Below are positions 27,354 to 36,266 of a stretch of 64,000 bases of DNA, one piece after another. The notes under the pieces are model-generated. The model was given only the letters and a program-made list of their open reading frames with translations. It was not told the DNA's origin and did no database searches. The stretch lies in the NCBI GenBank assembly GCA_947471745.1, contig CANJKZ010000410.1, positions 412,001 to 476,000 of the forward strand. The letters are read 5' to 3'. Numbering within the stretch: position 1 is the stretch's first letter; every line of letters begins with the position of its first letter. The position numbers and the translations under genes were made by a program. The stretch comes from Closterium sp. Naga37s-1 (lineage: Eukaryota; Streptophyta; Zygnematophyceae; Desmidiales; Closteriaceae).

Positions 27354-27652
27354 GAGCTGGACAGAACCGCCGAACACGGGAGGACAGTGGAGGAACGGGC
27401 AACGACCGGGCCTCCAGAGGGGTCAGCCAGTCTGAACGGGACTGGTGCAGGGAGAGGAGTGAGAGTGGTGCTGTCACGAAAGAAACAGCGCGAGGCGCCT
27501 GAGTCCAACGTGAAGGTGTGCAAGGCCTGAGCAGGCGCAGTACCAGGGAGAGTACCAGACTCACTAGCACCTAGAGCAGCAGCAGCTATACCTGGGTCAG
27601 GCGGCACACACCGGCAACAGTCACCCTCAGCACTAACAGACAAAGCATACAT
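25571..27652 (-). CDS. Copia protease-integrase fused to a second pre-integrase
   Basis: 693 codons in one frame: MYALSVSAEGDC, protease LDSGASRCFFRD (about 27505), LLWHHRLGHPSLP, MDVWGPARVSGQG, VNDDYKRYTTIFPL (usual VVDDYTRYTTVFPL), LYSDRGGEFSS, SPQQNGIAERR and the integrase C-terminus to FPYRSAPPPPPPPP. The frame then crosses the tandem-duplication junction and re-reads the protease-proximal region in a shifted frame, ending in LPSLRRGAAARR-type shadow sequence. About 25571-26150 is therefore not genuine protein. Confidence 0.75.
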   Translation of the reverse strand: MYALSVSAEGDCCRCVPPDPGIAAAALGASESGTLPGTAPAQALHTFTLDSGASRCFFRDSTTLTPLPAPVPFRLADPSGGPVVARSSTVLPCSAVLSSSLSGLHLPSFSTNLVSTAALQDAMVTTTTPGGQRVSICTCTRTGRHMATFTRQPGSSLYMLATEPPQVAASAQVSASGQVAASCSCRLLSHQTLLWHHRLGHPSLPCLRGMHSRFLVFGLPRSLPPLPPSPALPFLPCVEGRQRAAPHSSSFPLTTAPLQTLHMDVWGPARVSGQGRERYFLLVNDDYKRYTTIFPLRSKGEVPDVLIPWIRTVRLQLRERFGMDLPVLRLYSDRGGEFSSDLLREFCCGEGILQSFTLPDSPQQNGIAERRIGLVMEVARTSMIHAAAPHYLWPFPVRYAAHQLNLWPRVSLPETSPTLRWTGKVGDASVFRVWGSRAFVRDTSADKLSAHAIPCVFLGFVPDAPGWQFYHPTSRRVLPSQDVTFDESVPFYHLFPYRSAPPPPPPPPPLTVRSSPPLVLYELAEYRCPPGCDGHYHHSWGSACVDLHVHTDGASPGHVHSSARVESVHTRYRASSGSCVCSGVRVRSGSRLLLMSPPVAPDSSVAPLPGSPLYATPSWHALPSSRLWSTQVSASPPSPACPALPSLRRGAAARRSSLLLVSPDDCSTADSPHGRVGPSPRSVDRAAIATFCW

Positions 27653-27746
27653 AGCAGAAAGAATAGCATCAAAGTCTAGGTCAAAGATAGCAATCCTAGA
27701 CCTAAGTAGATCAGCCCAGCGAGGGAGCTTGACGTCGTCACCAAAC

Positions 27747-28901
27747 TCAGCACGCCAAGCGTCGTCGAGGCGGGAGAATCAGCGGTGCTGAGTGTGACAT
27801 ACGGCCAGCAATCACGACCCCCAGACGTCCCACGCTGAAACAACCACTCACGGAGCTGCTGGGGCGACTAGGTCTCGCTCCGACGCTGCTGCTACTGCCG
27901 CTGGCCACCACCAGGGCCTCCATGCTGAGGTCCAGTCCTACTGCCTCCAGTCCCACTGCCTCCACTGCCGCCACTCCCACCGTTGCCTCCACCGCCGCCA
28001 CCAGAGCCCCCTCTCCCGCCACTAGTCCCACCGCCGCCACCACCCCCAGTGCCTCCACTACCTCCACTGCTGCCCCCACCACCACTCCTGCTGCCACCTC
28101 CACCACCACCGCTGCCACCTCCTCCACCCCTGCCACCCTTGCCCTTGCTGCTGCAGCGCTTCGCACTAGCAGAAGCAGCCCCGACGTCCTCAGCAACAGA
28201 GACGTCTGCAGCAGCAGCAGAGGCGTAGGAGTGGGCAAGGGGGGAGGGGGAACACCCCTCAAAGAAGGGCGTGCGCGGAGTGCCACGAGCAGCACATAAA
28301 GCAACTGCACTAGTCTCAGCTGCGAGGAGATGCTGCTCGAGGAGGTCAACAGTGAGGGAGGTGGGGTCCAGGGAGAGAAAGTGGTCCCTGACAGAGCGAA
28401 GAGAGTTAGGGAGGCGAGTGACTATGAAGTAGAGGGTGATGAACATCGGGGGCTGGTTCCTCTCAAGGAACTCAGCAGGGACGGTAGCTCGGTAACGAGG
28501 TGGGAAACCAGGTCCTCTACTGTGGCAAAAGCTGACAGCTCGGGGAACAGGTAGGGCAGTAGCAGTCGGCCTAGCGCAGTAGTGGCAGGCGAGGAGTAGC
28601 GAGTGACCACAGCGTCGTACAGGGCCTGTGCTGTCCTGTGCTGTCCAAAGTGAGCACATTCGGCTAGCGGCAGGTGGTTCCGAATGGCTAAGCGTGCAGC
28701 AGCGTCGCGCGTAAGCCACTGGGAGCGAGTCGCACTGTCAGTTGTGGCGGGAGGGGTAGTAGCGGCACCTGACGCGAGGTCAAACAGCGACACACTGTCC
28801 TTAGAATCGCTCAGTAGGTACAGCTGCAGGTCGTCGAGCCACATGTCAAACTGAACCGGTCTACCCTCATGATCGAACGCGAGAACTCGAAGCAAAGCCA
28901 T
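27747..28901 (-). pseudogene. Copia gag
   Basis: ATG at 28901 opens MALLRVLAFDHEGRPVQFDMW, then LFDLASGAATTPPATT, HLPLAECAHFGQHRTAQ and LLLPYLFPELSAFATVEDLVSHL. About 28500 a deletion shifts the frame; gag resumes as PPMFITLYFIVTRLPNS, LLEQHLLAAETS, TPFFEGCSPSP and a Gly-rich tail (27905-28160). The Cys-His motif region (27760-27850) is degraded, including a stop. Confidence 0.75.
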
Positions 28902-30589
28902 AGTGGCGCAGCACGCAGGAGCAGCAGTAGCAGCAGTAGCAACAGTAGCAGGGGCAGCAGTAGCAGGGGCAGCAGTAGCAGGGGCAGAGAGGCCAAGGGG
29001 CTTTGGGGCCTGGGGTTCAGGGGCCGAGGGGCTAAACACGAAGGGGGTGGGGGGGGGGCCAAGGGGCCAAGGGGTCGAGGGGCCAAGGGGCCTGGGGGCC
29101 GAGGGGCCAAACACGAAGGGGCTTAAGGGCCGAGGGGCCAAGGGGCCGAGGGGGGGGCCTGGGGCCTAGGGGCCGAGGGGCCGAGGGGCCGAGGTCGAAG
29201 GGGCTGAGGGGCCTGGGGTCTAGGGTCCGTGGGGCCAAACACGAAGGGGGGGCCGAGGGGCCGAGGGGCCAAGGGGCCGAGGGGCCTGGGGCCTAGGGGC
29301 CAAGGGGCCGAGGGGCCGAGGTCTAAGGGGCTGAGGGGCCGAGTAGCCTAGGGGCCAAGGGGCCGAGGGGCAGAGGGGCCGAGGGGCCTAGGGGCCGAGG
29401 GGCCAAACACGAAGGGGGGGGGCCGAGGGGCCGAGGGGCCGAGGTCGAAGGGGCTGAGGGGCCTGGGGTCTAGGGTCCGTGGGGCCAAACACGAAGGGGG
29501 GGCCGAGGGGCCGAGGGGCCGAGGGGCCTGGGGCCTAGGGGCCAAGGGGCCGAGGTCGAAGGGGCTGAGGGGCCGAGTAGCCTAGGGGCCAAGGGGCCGA
29601 GGGGCAGAGGGGCCGAGGGGCCTAGGGGCCGAGGGGCCAAACACAAAGGGGGGGGGCCGAGGGGCCGAGGGGCCGAGGCTAGGGGCCGAGGGGCCTGGGG
29701 TCTAGGGGCCGAGGGGCCAAGCACGAAGGGGGCCAAGGGGCCGAGGGGCCAAGGGGCCGAGGGGCCTGGGGCCTAGGGGCCGAGGGGCCGAGGGGCCGAG
29801 GGCGAAGGGGCCGAGGGGCCAAACACGAAGGGGGGCCGAGGGGCCGAGGGACCAAGGGGCCGAGGGTCCTGGGGCCTAGGGGCCGAGGGTCCGAGTAGCC
29901 TAGGGGCCAGGGGGCCGAGGGGCCGAGGGGCCGAGTAGCCAAGGGGCCGAGGTCGACGAGGGAGGGTCGGGCCGCGGAGTCTAGGCTTAGGGTGACGGGT
30001 TGCAACGGGCAACAGGGCGCGACGGGCGACTGGGGTCGCGAGGCTAGGGCGACGGGTCGACGGGCCGCGGGGCCGAGGCTTGGGGCGACGGGGCGACGGG
30101 GTCGTAACGGGCGACAGGGCGACGGGGGGTCGCGAGGCTAGGGCGACGGGTCAACGGGCCGCGGGGCCTGGGCCTACGCTAGGGGCGACGGGTCGCTAGG
30201 GGCCGAGGGGCTTGGGGCGACGGGGCGACGGGTTGCAACGGGCGACGGGGCGACAGGGGGTCGCAAAGCTAGGGGCGACGGGCGGGGTCGCGAAGCTAGG
30301 GGCGACGGGTCGATTGGCCGCGGGGCCTGGGCCTACGCTAGGGGCCGAGGGGCCGAGGCTTGGGGCGACAGGTCGCTAGGCTAGGGGCGACGGGTCGACG
30401 GGCCGCGGGGCCTGGACCTACGCTAGGGGCGACGGGTCGCTAGGGGCCGAGGGGCCGAGGCTAGGGGCGACGGACGACGCCAAGGGGCGACGGGCCGGGC
30501 TAGCGGTGGCAACGGGCCGGGGCCTAGGGGCGACGGGCGCGAGGCTACGGGCCGGAGCCTAGGGTCGAGTGGCTAGCAGGGCAGCAGGT
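28902..30589 (-). repeat. 1.7-kb GC-rich satellite leader
   Basis: Two domains. 29000-29960 is built on a GGGGCCGA unit with interspersed GGGGCCAAACACGAAGG and CCGAGTAGCCTAGGGG blocks that recur with a higher-order period of about 240-250 bp. 29990-30580 is built on a GGGGCGACGGGTCGACGGGCC-like unit. It is by far the longest leader in the window. Pro/Leu/Arg frames across it are compositional. Confidence 0.8.
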
Positions 30590-30637
30590 GGTGGGCCCAA
30601 AAAAAACGGTCCTAGGAAGGGACCTGCTCTGAAACCA
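30590..30637 (-). promoter_or_regulatory. Primer site and hairpin block
   Basis: Minus strand: TGGTTTCAGAGC, GGTCC-CTTCCTA-GGACC stem, a T run, GGGCCC. Confidence 0.65.
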
Positions 30638-30769
30638 TATCAGAAAGAGTGAACGAGAATGAATGAACTAGCAAAGAGTTGGGTACAAGTACTAACCCTA
30701 ATTGGGTTGTACCCCTTATGGGCTACCCCACTACAGCCTACACAATGTAAGCTATATATAAGTTTGACA
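30638..30769 (-). repeat. 5' LTR of the 9.2-kb Copia
   Basis: The minus strand starts TGTCAAACTTATATATAGC (TATA-like motif about ten bases in) and ends CTTTCTGATA at the primer site. Confidence 0.85.
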
Positions 30770-31057
30770 CCGACACGGCAAGTTTCGCGTCGCTGGGAGG
30801 TTTGATGCTTCTAGACCAAAATGTGCGGTGGGGAACCGCAGCTGTTTTCGCCTCGATTTCATACACGATCCCACGTGATGCATGGTCGGCTGTACCGTAT
30901 TCGCCTTACTGTGGACTTCAATTTGGTATGTTTAATATTGAATTTCTTTTTTTTCATTTTACAGGCACATGCGCTTATAAAAATGACTCGATTAGAAGCA
31001 CACCACCCTTAAAAACATTGTTTATTATAAGCGCATCTGCGCTTATATCCGGGGTGA
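30770..31057 (+). repeat. Pogo-like element end (dispersed segment, copy 2)
   Basis: 30770-30985 repeats 21329-21560. It then continues through ATGCGCTTATAAA and TTATAAGCGCATCTGCG to CGCTTATATCCGGGG, the inverse of the terminus at 16936. No coding sequence was seen here or in 31058-31180. Confidence 0.6.
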
Positions 31058-31179
31058 TATGGTAAGATAGATAGTGGCAGTGGTAGTAGTTTGTGAGTGG
31101 TGCAATGCAAAGTCGAGTCAGATCTTGCTTTGTGAAGTCTGAGTACTTCAGAGTAGTCATTCCTAGGAAAATACGGTAT

Positions 31180-31587
31180 GCTTCCGAGTTTATTGAGGTC
31201 CTCGACTATGGCAAAGGCTCACAGCTCGGGAAAAAGGTAGGGCAGTATAAGGCGGCCGAGAGAAACAGTGGCAGGGGAAGAGTAACGAGCGACTAAAGCG
31301 TCATACAGGGCTTTAGCAGTCTTGTGCTGGCCAAAGTGAGCGCGTTCAGTTTACGGCAGGTGGTTGCGAACGGCTAAGCGAGCAGCAGCGTCACGGGTAA
31401 GCCACTGTGAGCGAGTCGCACTGTCAGCTGTGGCGGGAGGGGCGAGAGAGGCTCCAGACGTGTGGTCAAACAACGAAACGATGTCTCTAGAATTGCTCAG
31501 TAGGTGCAGCTGTCAGTCGTTGAGCCACGTATCGAACTAGATCGGACGGCCCTCATGATCGAAGGTGAAAACACTGAGAGAGGCCAT
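31180..31587 (-). pseudogene. Copia gag N-terminal fragment
   Basis: ATG at 31587 opens MASLSVFTFDHEGRPI followed by a TAG, then FDTWLND, LFDHTSGASLAPPATA, SQWLTRDAAARLAVRNHLP with another stop, and ALYDALVARYSSPAT, fading at about 31190. A short GC-rich leader (31588-31709) is cut by the plus-strand Copia starting at 31710. Confidence 0.7.
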
Positions 31588-31709
31588 AGCGGGCAGAGCA
31601 GGGTGGCGCGCGACCAGCAGAGCAGCACGCGGGCAGGGTGGCGCGCGAGCACTAGGGAAGCGCGCAGGACAGGGCGAGGCGGCACACGGCTAGGGAAGAG
31701 TGGCGCGCG

Positions 31710-31830
31710 TGTCAAAATATTATAATGCTTATATTGTGTAGGCTGTAGTGGGGTAGCCCATAAGGGGTACAACCCAATTAGGGTTAGTACTTGTACCAAC
31801 TTTCTGTTCAATGCATTCGTTACTTTGACA
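31710..31830 (+). repeat. 5' LTR (121 bp)
   Basis: Starts TGTCAAAATATTATAATGC and ends TTACTTTGACA. It is about ten bases shorter than its sisters near the 3' end. Confidence 0.85.
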
Positions 31831-31880
31831 CGGTTTCAGAGCAGGTCCTTCGCTAGGACCGAGTATTTTTTTAGGGCCCA
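31831..31880 (+). promoter_or_regulatory. Primer site and hairpin block
   Basis: CGGTTTCAGAGC, GGTCCT-TCGCT-AGGACC stem, T run, AGGGCCC. Confidence 0.65.
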
Positions 31881-32726
31881 CCACAGAGCTGCCCCACAAG
31901 CTGCACTGCCGCCCTACCCTACTGACGCGCCGCCCTTAGCAGCCCACGAGCCGCCCCTGCAGCTAGCGCGCTGCCCCTGCAGCCCGCTCGCCACCTGCTC
32001 ACGGCCCGCGCGCCGCCTCTGCAGCCCGCGCGTCGCCCGCTTGCGGCCCGCCCGCCGCCCCTAGGCCCGCTAGCCGCCCTTACGGCCCGCTCGCCGCCCT
32101 TGCGGCCCGCTCGCCGCCCGTGCGACCCGCTCGTTGCTTGCTTGCGGCTCGCTAGCCACCCCTGCAGCCCGCTTGCCGCCAGCTTGCGGCCCGCTATGCC
32201 GCCCCTGCCGCCCGCTAGCCGCTTGCTCACGGCCCGCTCGCCGCCCCTGCCGCTCGCTCGCCGCTTGCCTGCGGCCCGCTCACCGCCCCTGCAGCCCGCT
32301 TGCTGCCTGCCTGCGGCCCGCTCGCCGCCCTTGCAGCCTGCTCGCCGCCCGCTTGCGGCCCGCTCGTCACCACTGCAGCCCGCCCGCCGCCCGCTTACGG
32401 CCCGCTCGCAGCCCCTGCAGCCCGCTCGCCGCCCTCTTGCGGCCCGCGCGCTGCCACTTGCAGCCTGCGCGCCGCCCCTTGCAGCCCTCTTGCCGCCCCT
32501 TGCGGCCCGCTCGCCGCCTCTTGTAGCCTGCGCACCGCCCTCTGGCAGCCCGCTCGCCGCCCCTTTGTGTGCCCACCCTTCTGCTTGCACCGCTTGGCTG
32601 CTTCCCGCCCTGCTGCTTGCACCAACCGGCTCCTGCCCGCCCTACTGCTGGCCACCCTAGCCGTGCGCCGCCCTGCCCTGCCTGCGTGCTGCTCTGCTGG
32701 TAGCGCGCCACCCTGCTCTGCCCGCT
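31881..32726 (+). repeat. GC-rich tandem-repeat leader
   Basis: Variants of GCGGCCCGCTCGCCGCCCCTGCAGCCC repeated from about 31920 to 32570, with a period near 27-45 bp. The open Ala/Arg/Pro frames on both strands are compositional. Confidence 0.7.
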
Positions 32727-33227
32727 ATGGCTTCTCTCCGTGTACTCACATTCGATCATGAGGGCCGTCCTATCCAGTTCGACACGTGGCTCGACGACTT
32801 ACAACTGTACCTACTTACTGACTCTAGAGACAACGTTTCGTTGTTTGACCACACGTCTGGAGCCTCTCTCGCCCCTCCCGCCACAGCTGACAGTGCGACT
32901 CGCTCACAGTGGCTTACCCGTGACACTGCTGCTCGCTTAGCCATTCGCAACCACCTGCCGTTAGCCGAATGCGCTCACTTGGGACAGCACAAGACTCCCA
33001 AAGCACTGTACGACCCTGTAGTCGCCCGTTACTCCTTCCCTGCCACTGCTGCTTTAGGCCGTCTTATACTACCCTACCTGTTTCCCGAGCTGTCCGCCTT
33101 TTCCACAGTAGAGGACCTCGTTACCCACCTTCGCACTAGCAAAGCTCGCTACCGCGCTGCCCTCCCAGCAGAGTTCCTTGACAGGAACCTCCCCCCCCCC
33201 CCATGTACATCACTCTCTACTTCATAG
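32727..33227 (+). CDS. Copia gag N-terminal part
   Basis: ATG at 32727: MASLRVLTFDHEGRPIQF, TWLDDLQLYLL, LFDHTSGASLAPPATA, HLPLAECAHLGQHKTPKALYDPVVARYS, LILPYLFPELSAFSTVEDLVTHL and ALPAEFLDRN. Homology leaves this frame at the run of C about 33191-33203 and continues from 33203 in another frame, as in the element at 7590. Codons after about 33195 are not real. Confidence 0.75.
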   Translation: MASLRVLTFDHEGRPIQFDTWLDDLQLYLLTDSRDNVSLFDHTSGASLAPPATADSATRSQWLTRDTAARLAIRNHLPLAECAHLGQHKTPKALYDPVVARYSFPATAALGRLILPYLFPELSAFSTVEDLVTHLRTSKARYRAALPAEFLDRNLPPPPCTSLSTS

Positions 33228-33736
33228 TCACCCGCCTCCCTGACTCTCTTCGTGCAGTCAGGGACCACTTTCTCACACTTGACCCCACAGACCTCACTGG
33301 CGACCTGCTCGAGCAGCACCTCCTTGCAGCTGAGACTAGTATAGTCGCTGTAGGTGCCGCTCGTGGCACTCCTCGCACGCCCTTCTTTGAGGGGGGTTCC
33401 CCCTCCCACCTTGCCCCCTCCTACGCCTCTACTGCTGCTGTTGATGTCCTTGGTGCTGAGGATGTTGGGGCTGCTTCTGCTAGAGGGAAGCGCCGCAGCA
33501 GCAAGGGCAAGGGTGGCAGGAGTCGTGGAGGTGGCAGCGAGGGTGGTAGTGGGGGCGGCAGTGGAGGTGGTGGAGGTACCGGAGGTGGTGGCAGCGGTGG
33601 GAGGGGTGGCGGGAGTGGGGGCTTTGGTGGCGGCGGTGGTGGCAGCGGTGGGGGTGGCGGTAGTGGCAGCAGTGGGAGTGGTGGTAGTCGGGGTGGAGCT
33701 GTTCTGAGGGGAGGTTCTGGCGGTGGCCAGAGGTAG
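33203..33736 (+). CDS. Copia gag C-terminal part
   Basis: MYITLYFIVTRLPDSLRAVRD, LLEQHLLAAETSIVAVGAARG, TPFFEGGSPS, then a basic and Gly-rich tail (33490-33720). It ends at a TAG where sister copies have Gln (GGGQRQQQ). The Met is the conserved internal one after the C run, not the polyprotein start. Confidence 0.7.
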   Translation: MYITLYFIVTRLPDSLRAVRDHFLTLDPTDLTGDLLEQHLLAAETSIVAVGAARGTPRTPFFEGGSPSHLAPSYASTAAVDVLGAEDVGAASARGKRRSSKGKGGRSRGGGSEGGSGGGSGGGGGTGGGGSGGRGGGSGGFGGGGGGSGGGGGSGSSGSGGSRGGAVLRGGSGGGQR

Positions 33737-34817
33737 CAGCAGAAGCGTCAGAGCAAGACCCCTTCACCCTAGCAGCTTCGTGAGTGGTTTGCTCAGCGTG
33801 GGGCGTCTGAGGGTAGTGTTAGCTGCTCGTATGTCATTCGCACGGGTGACCGTGCTGGTCAGACATGCGGGAAGCCTCACACTCAGCACCGCTGCTTCTC
33901 CCGCCTAGAGGACGCTTGGCGCGCAGAGTTTGGTGACGAGGTTGAGCGCCCCCGCTGGGCAGAGCTGCTTAGGTCTGGAGTTGATATCTTTGCTCTTGGC
34001 TATGATGCTATCCTTGCTGCTATGTATGCCTTGTCTGTCAGTGCTGAGGGTGACTGTTACCTGTGTGTGCCGCCCGACCCAGGTATAGAGGTTGCTGCTC
34101 TAGGTGCTAGTGAGTATGCTTTCCCTGGTACTGCGCCTGCTGTTTCTTTACGCTTGAATCAGGTGCTTCACAATGTTTCTTTCGCGACAGTACCACCCTC
34201 ACTCCACTCCCTGCACCTGTACCGGTCAGACTGGCTGACCCCTCAGGGGGCCCAGTCCTTGCCCGTTCCTCCACTGTTCTCCCGTGTCCGGCGGTTCCGT
34301 CCGGCTCACTGTCAGGTCTTCACCCCCCCTCGTTCTCTACAAACTTGCTGAGTACCGCTGCCCTCCAGGATGCGATGGTCACTACCACCACTCCTGGGGG
34401 TCAGCCTGTGTCGATCTGCACGTGTACACGGACGGGCCGTCACCTGGCCACGTTCACCCGTCGGCCTGGGTCGAGTCTGTACACACTGGCTACCGAGCCT
34501 CCTCAGGTAGCTGCGTCTGCCCAGGTGTCCGCATCAGGTCCGGTAGCACCCCCTTGCTCGTGTCGCCTCCTGTCGCACCAGACTCTCCTGTGGCACCACC
34601 GCCTTGGTCACCCCTCCCTGCCACGCCTTCGTGGCATGCACTCCCGCCTCCTTGTCTCTGGTCTTCCGAGGTCTCTGCCTCCCCTCTCGCCCTTGCCTGC
34701 CCCACCCTGCCTTCCTTGCGTCGAGGGGCGGCAGCGCGCCGCTCCTCAGTCCTCCTCGTTTCCCCCGACGACTGCTCCCCTGCAGACTCTCCACATGGAC
34801 GAGTGGGGCCCAGCCCG
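33737..34817 (+). pseudogene. Copia Cys-His motif, protease and pre-integrase relic
   Basis: Stops occur at 33735 and near 33769. The Cys-His motif (CSYVIRTGDRAGQTC, then HTQHRC) is at 33822-33898, and MYALSVSAEGDCYLCVPPDPGI at 34022. The protease DSG is degraded by frame changes (34150-34180), followed by DAMVTTTTPGGQPVSICTCTRTGRHLATFTRR and LLWHHRLGHPSLPRL. It ends at the integrase start at 34817. Confidence 0.7.
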
Positions 34818-34891
34818 CGTCAGAAAGAGAATGAATGGATTGAACAGAAAGTTGGTACAGGTACTAACCCTAATTGGGTTGTACCCCTTAT
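34818..34891 (-). repeat. Partial Copia LTR (3' side of a deleted element)
   Basis: About 74 bp matching the LTR inner half on the minus strand (TCAGAAAGAG ... GGTTGTACCCCTTATGGG). It probably pairs with the LTR at 35889-36019, leaving only leader between them. Confidence 0.65.
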
Positions 34892-35346
34892 GGGTAGATC
34901 CCAGATGGCAGGGCAGGGCGGCGGCCAGCAGATCGGCGCGCGGGCAGGGCAGGGCGGTGCGGCGGCCAGCAGGGCGGCGCTCGGGCAGGGCGGCGGCCAG
35001 CAGGGCGGACAGCAGCAGGGCGGCGCGGGCAGCAGTGCGGCGCGCAGCAGGGCGGCGCGCGGGCAGGGCAGGGCGACGCTCAGTCAGGGCACGGCGGCGC
35101 GGCTGCCAGCAGTGCGGTGCGTGGGCAGGGCAGGGCGACGCGCAGGCAGAGCAGGGCGGCACGGCAGCTAGCAGGGCGGCGCGGCGGCTAGCAGAGCGGT
35201 GTGCGGGCAGGGCAGGGCGACGCGGCGGCCAGCAGGGCGACGCGATAGGCAGGGGAGGGTGGCGCGCGACCAGCAGGGCGGCGCGACAGGCAGGGCAGGG
35301 CGGCGCGCGACTGGCAGGGCGGCGCGACGGGAAGGGCAGGGCAGGG
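34892..35346 (-). repeat. GC-rich leader of the deleted minus-strand Copia
   Basis: GCAGGGCAGGGCGGCGCG-type units with CCAGCAGGGCGGC variants. The remaining leader (35787-35842) lies beyond the solo LTR. No coding sequence seen. Confidence 0.6.
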
Positions 35347-35786
35347 TGTTGGAAACAAATAATTTAAACGCTTCTGTCGTATCGAAGCTTCGACACGAAA
35401 CGGAACTGACTACAGCGAAGAAGCACTCGAGTCAACCAAGGCAACTGTCGGAGGTTACGCGAAGGTCAAAGGTCTCCGACCTTTGACTTGACAAAACGTA
35501 CAGTGCGACAGTAAGGACACATAACTGACTCGTTACTGAGCAGTTACCCGAGTCGGCACTGTATCGAACCGCAACAGCAAAAACAGTTAAAGTAGAACTT
35601 TTGATATTCCTTGTAATCATATAAAAGGCCTGTATCTCTTTGCTATTATTTAACTTATCTTGTTCTCACACACGAGTACAAGGTGGTTCAAGGCAATCTT
35701 TAATTAACGCTTCCGCAATTACATCTCTACATCTCTACACCTGATCTTAGTCCTGAAAGATCCTAAGGGCTTTTCTCAGCCCAACA
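35347..35786 (+). repeat. Solo LTR, 440 bp, of a different retrotransposon
   Basis: Starts TGTTGG and ends CCAACA, flanked by CAGGG on both sides (35342-35346, 35787-35791). AT-rich against its surroundings, with a TATAAAAGG box at 35621-35629. It lies inside the GC-rich leader of the deleted Copia. Orientation follows the TATA box. It formed by LTR-LTR recombination. Confidence 0.85.
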
Positions 35787-35842
35787 CAGGGCAGGGCAGC
35801 GCGACTAGTGGGACAGCGCTACGAGCAGGGAACTATGCGATG

Positions 35843-35888
35843 GGCCCTAAAAAAAAACGGTCCTGGAACAGGACCTGCTCTGAAACCA
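35843..35888 (-). promoter_or_regulatory. Primer site and hairpin block
   Basis: Minus strand: TGGTTTCAGAGC, GGTCCTG-TTC-CAGGACC (7-bp stem with one more pair than its sisters), nine T, AGGGCCC. Confidence 0.65.
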
Positions 35889-36019
35889 TGCCAGAATACT
35901 GAACGAGTATGAATGCATTGAGCAGAAAGTTGGTACAAGTTCTAACCCTAATTGGGCTGTACCCCTTATGTGCTACCCCACTACAACCTACACAATATAA
36001 GCATTATAACATTTTGACA
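35889..36019 (-). repeat. Copia 5' LTR (131 bp)
   Basis: The minus strand starts TGTCAAAATGTTATAATGC and ends TATTCTGGCA (usual TGACA) beside the primer site. Confidence 0.85.
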
Positions 36020-36021
36020 GC

Positions 36022-36022
36022 A

Positions 36023-36096
<74 letters not shown>
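36022..36096 (+). repeat. CA dinucleotide microsatellite
   Basis: About 35 CA units with one interruption (ACAACAC near 36053). Open Thr/His or Val/Cys frames here are artefacts. Confidence 0.95.
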
Positions 36097-36097
<1 letters not shown>

Positions 36098-36266
36098 CAC
36101 AACAGTGTTGAACAATTGACAGAAGCACATACGGTAGCATACGCGACAGAAATTGACGTTTCCAATCGACAGAAATACTAACCGTACACGACAGAAACAC
36201 ATGCTCGTAACAGTTAATCACACAAATAAACCACGAGTCCAGCTGTCAAACCATAGCGTACGGTAC

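Larger units (their letters stand above)
21560..30769 (-). mobile_element. 9.2-kb Copia with internal duplication and satellite leader
   Basis: 3' LTR 21560-21691, RNase H-RT-linker-integrase-protease-gag read leftward from 28901, a 1.7-kb repeat leader, primer site, and 5' LTR 30638-30769. The two LTRs are clearly related but differ at many sites, and the outer tip of the 3' LTR is degraded, so the element is old. No target duplication was found. Enlargement over its 7.0-7.3-kb sisters comes from a 1.23-kb tandem duplication and the long leader. Confidence 0.85.
31710..34817 (+). mobile_element. Plus-strand Copia truncated in integrase
   Basis: 5' LTR, primer site (CGGTTTCAGAGC), leader, gag, protease and pre-integrase are present. 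Homology stops in the first integrase motif (MDEWGPARV, where MDVWGP is usual) at 34817, where a minus-strand LTR fragment begins. The rest of pol and the 3' LTR are absent. Confidence 0.8.

Noticed and set aside
29000..30590. CRISPR-like array from regular repeats
   Set aside because: Units are short, contiguous and without unique spacers, in a plant nuclear context inside a retrotransposon leader.
36022..36096. Small Thr/His- or Val/Cys-rich proteins
   Set aside because: Pure CA microsatellite; frames are artefacts.
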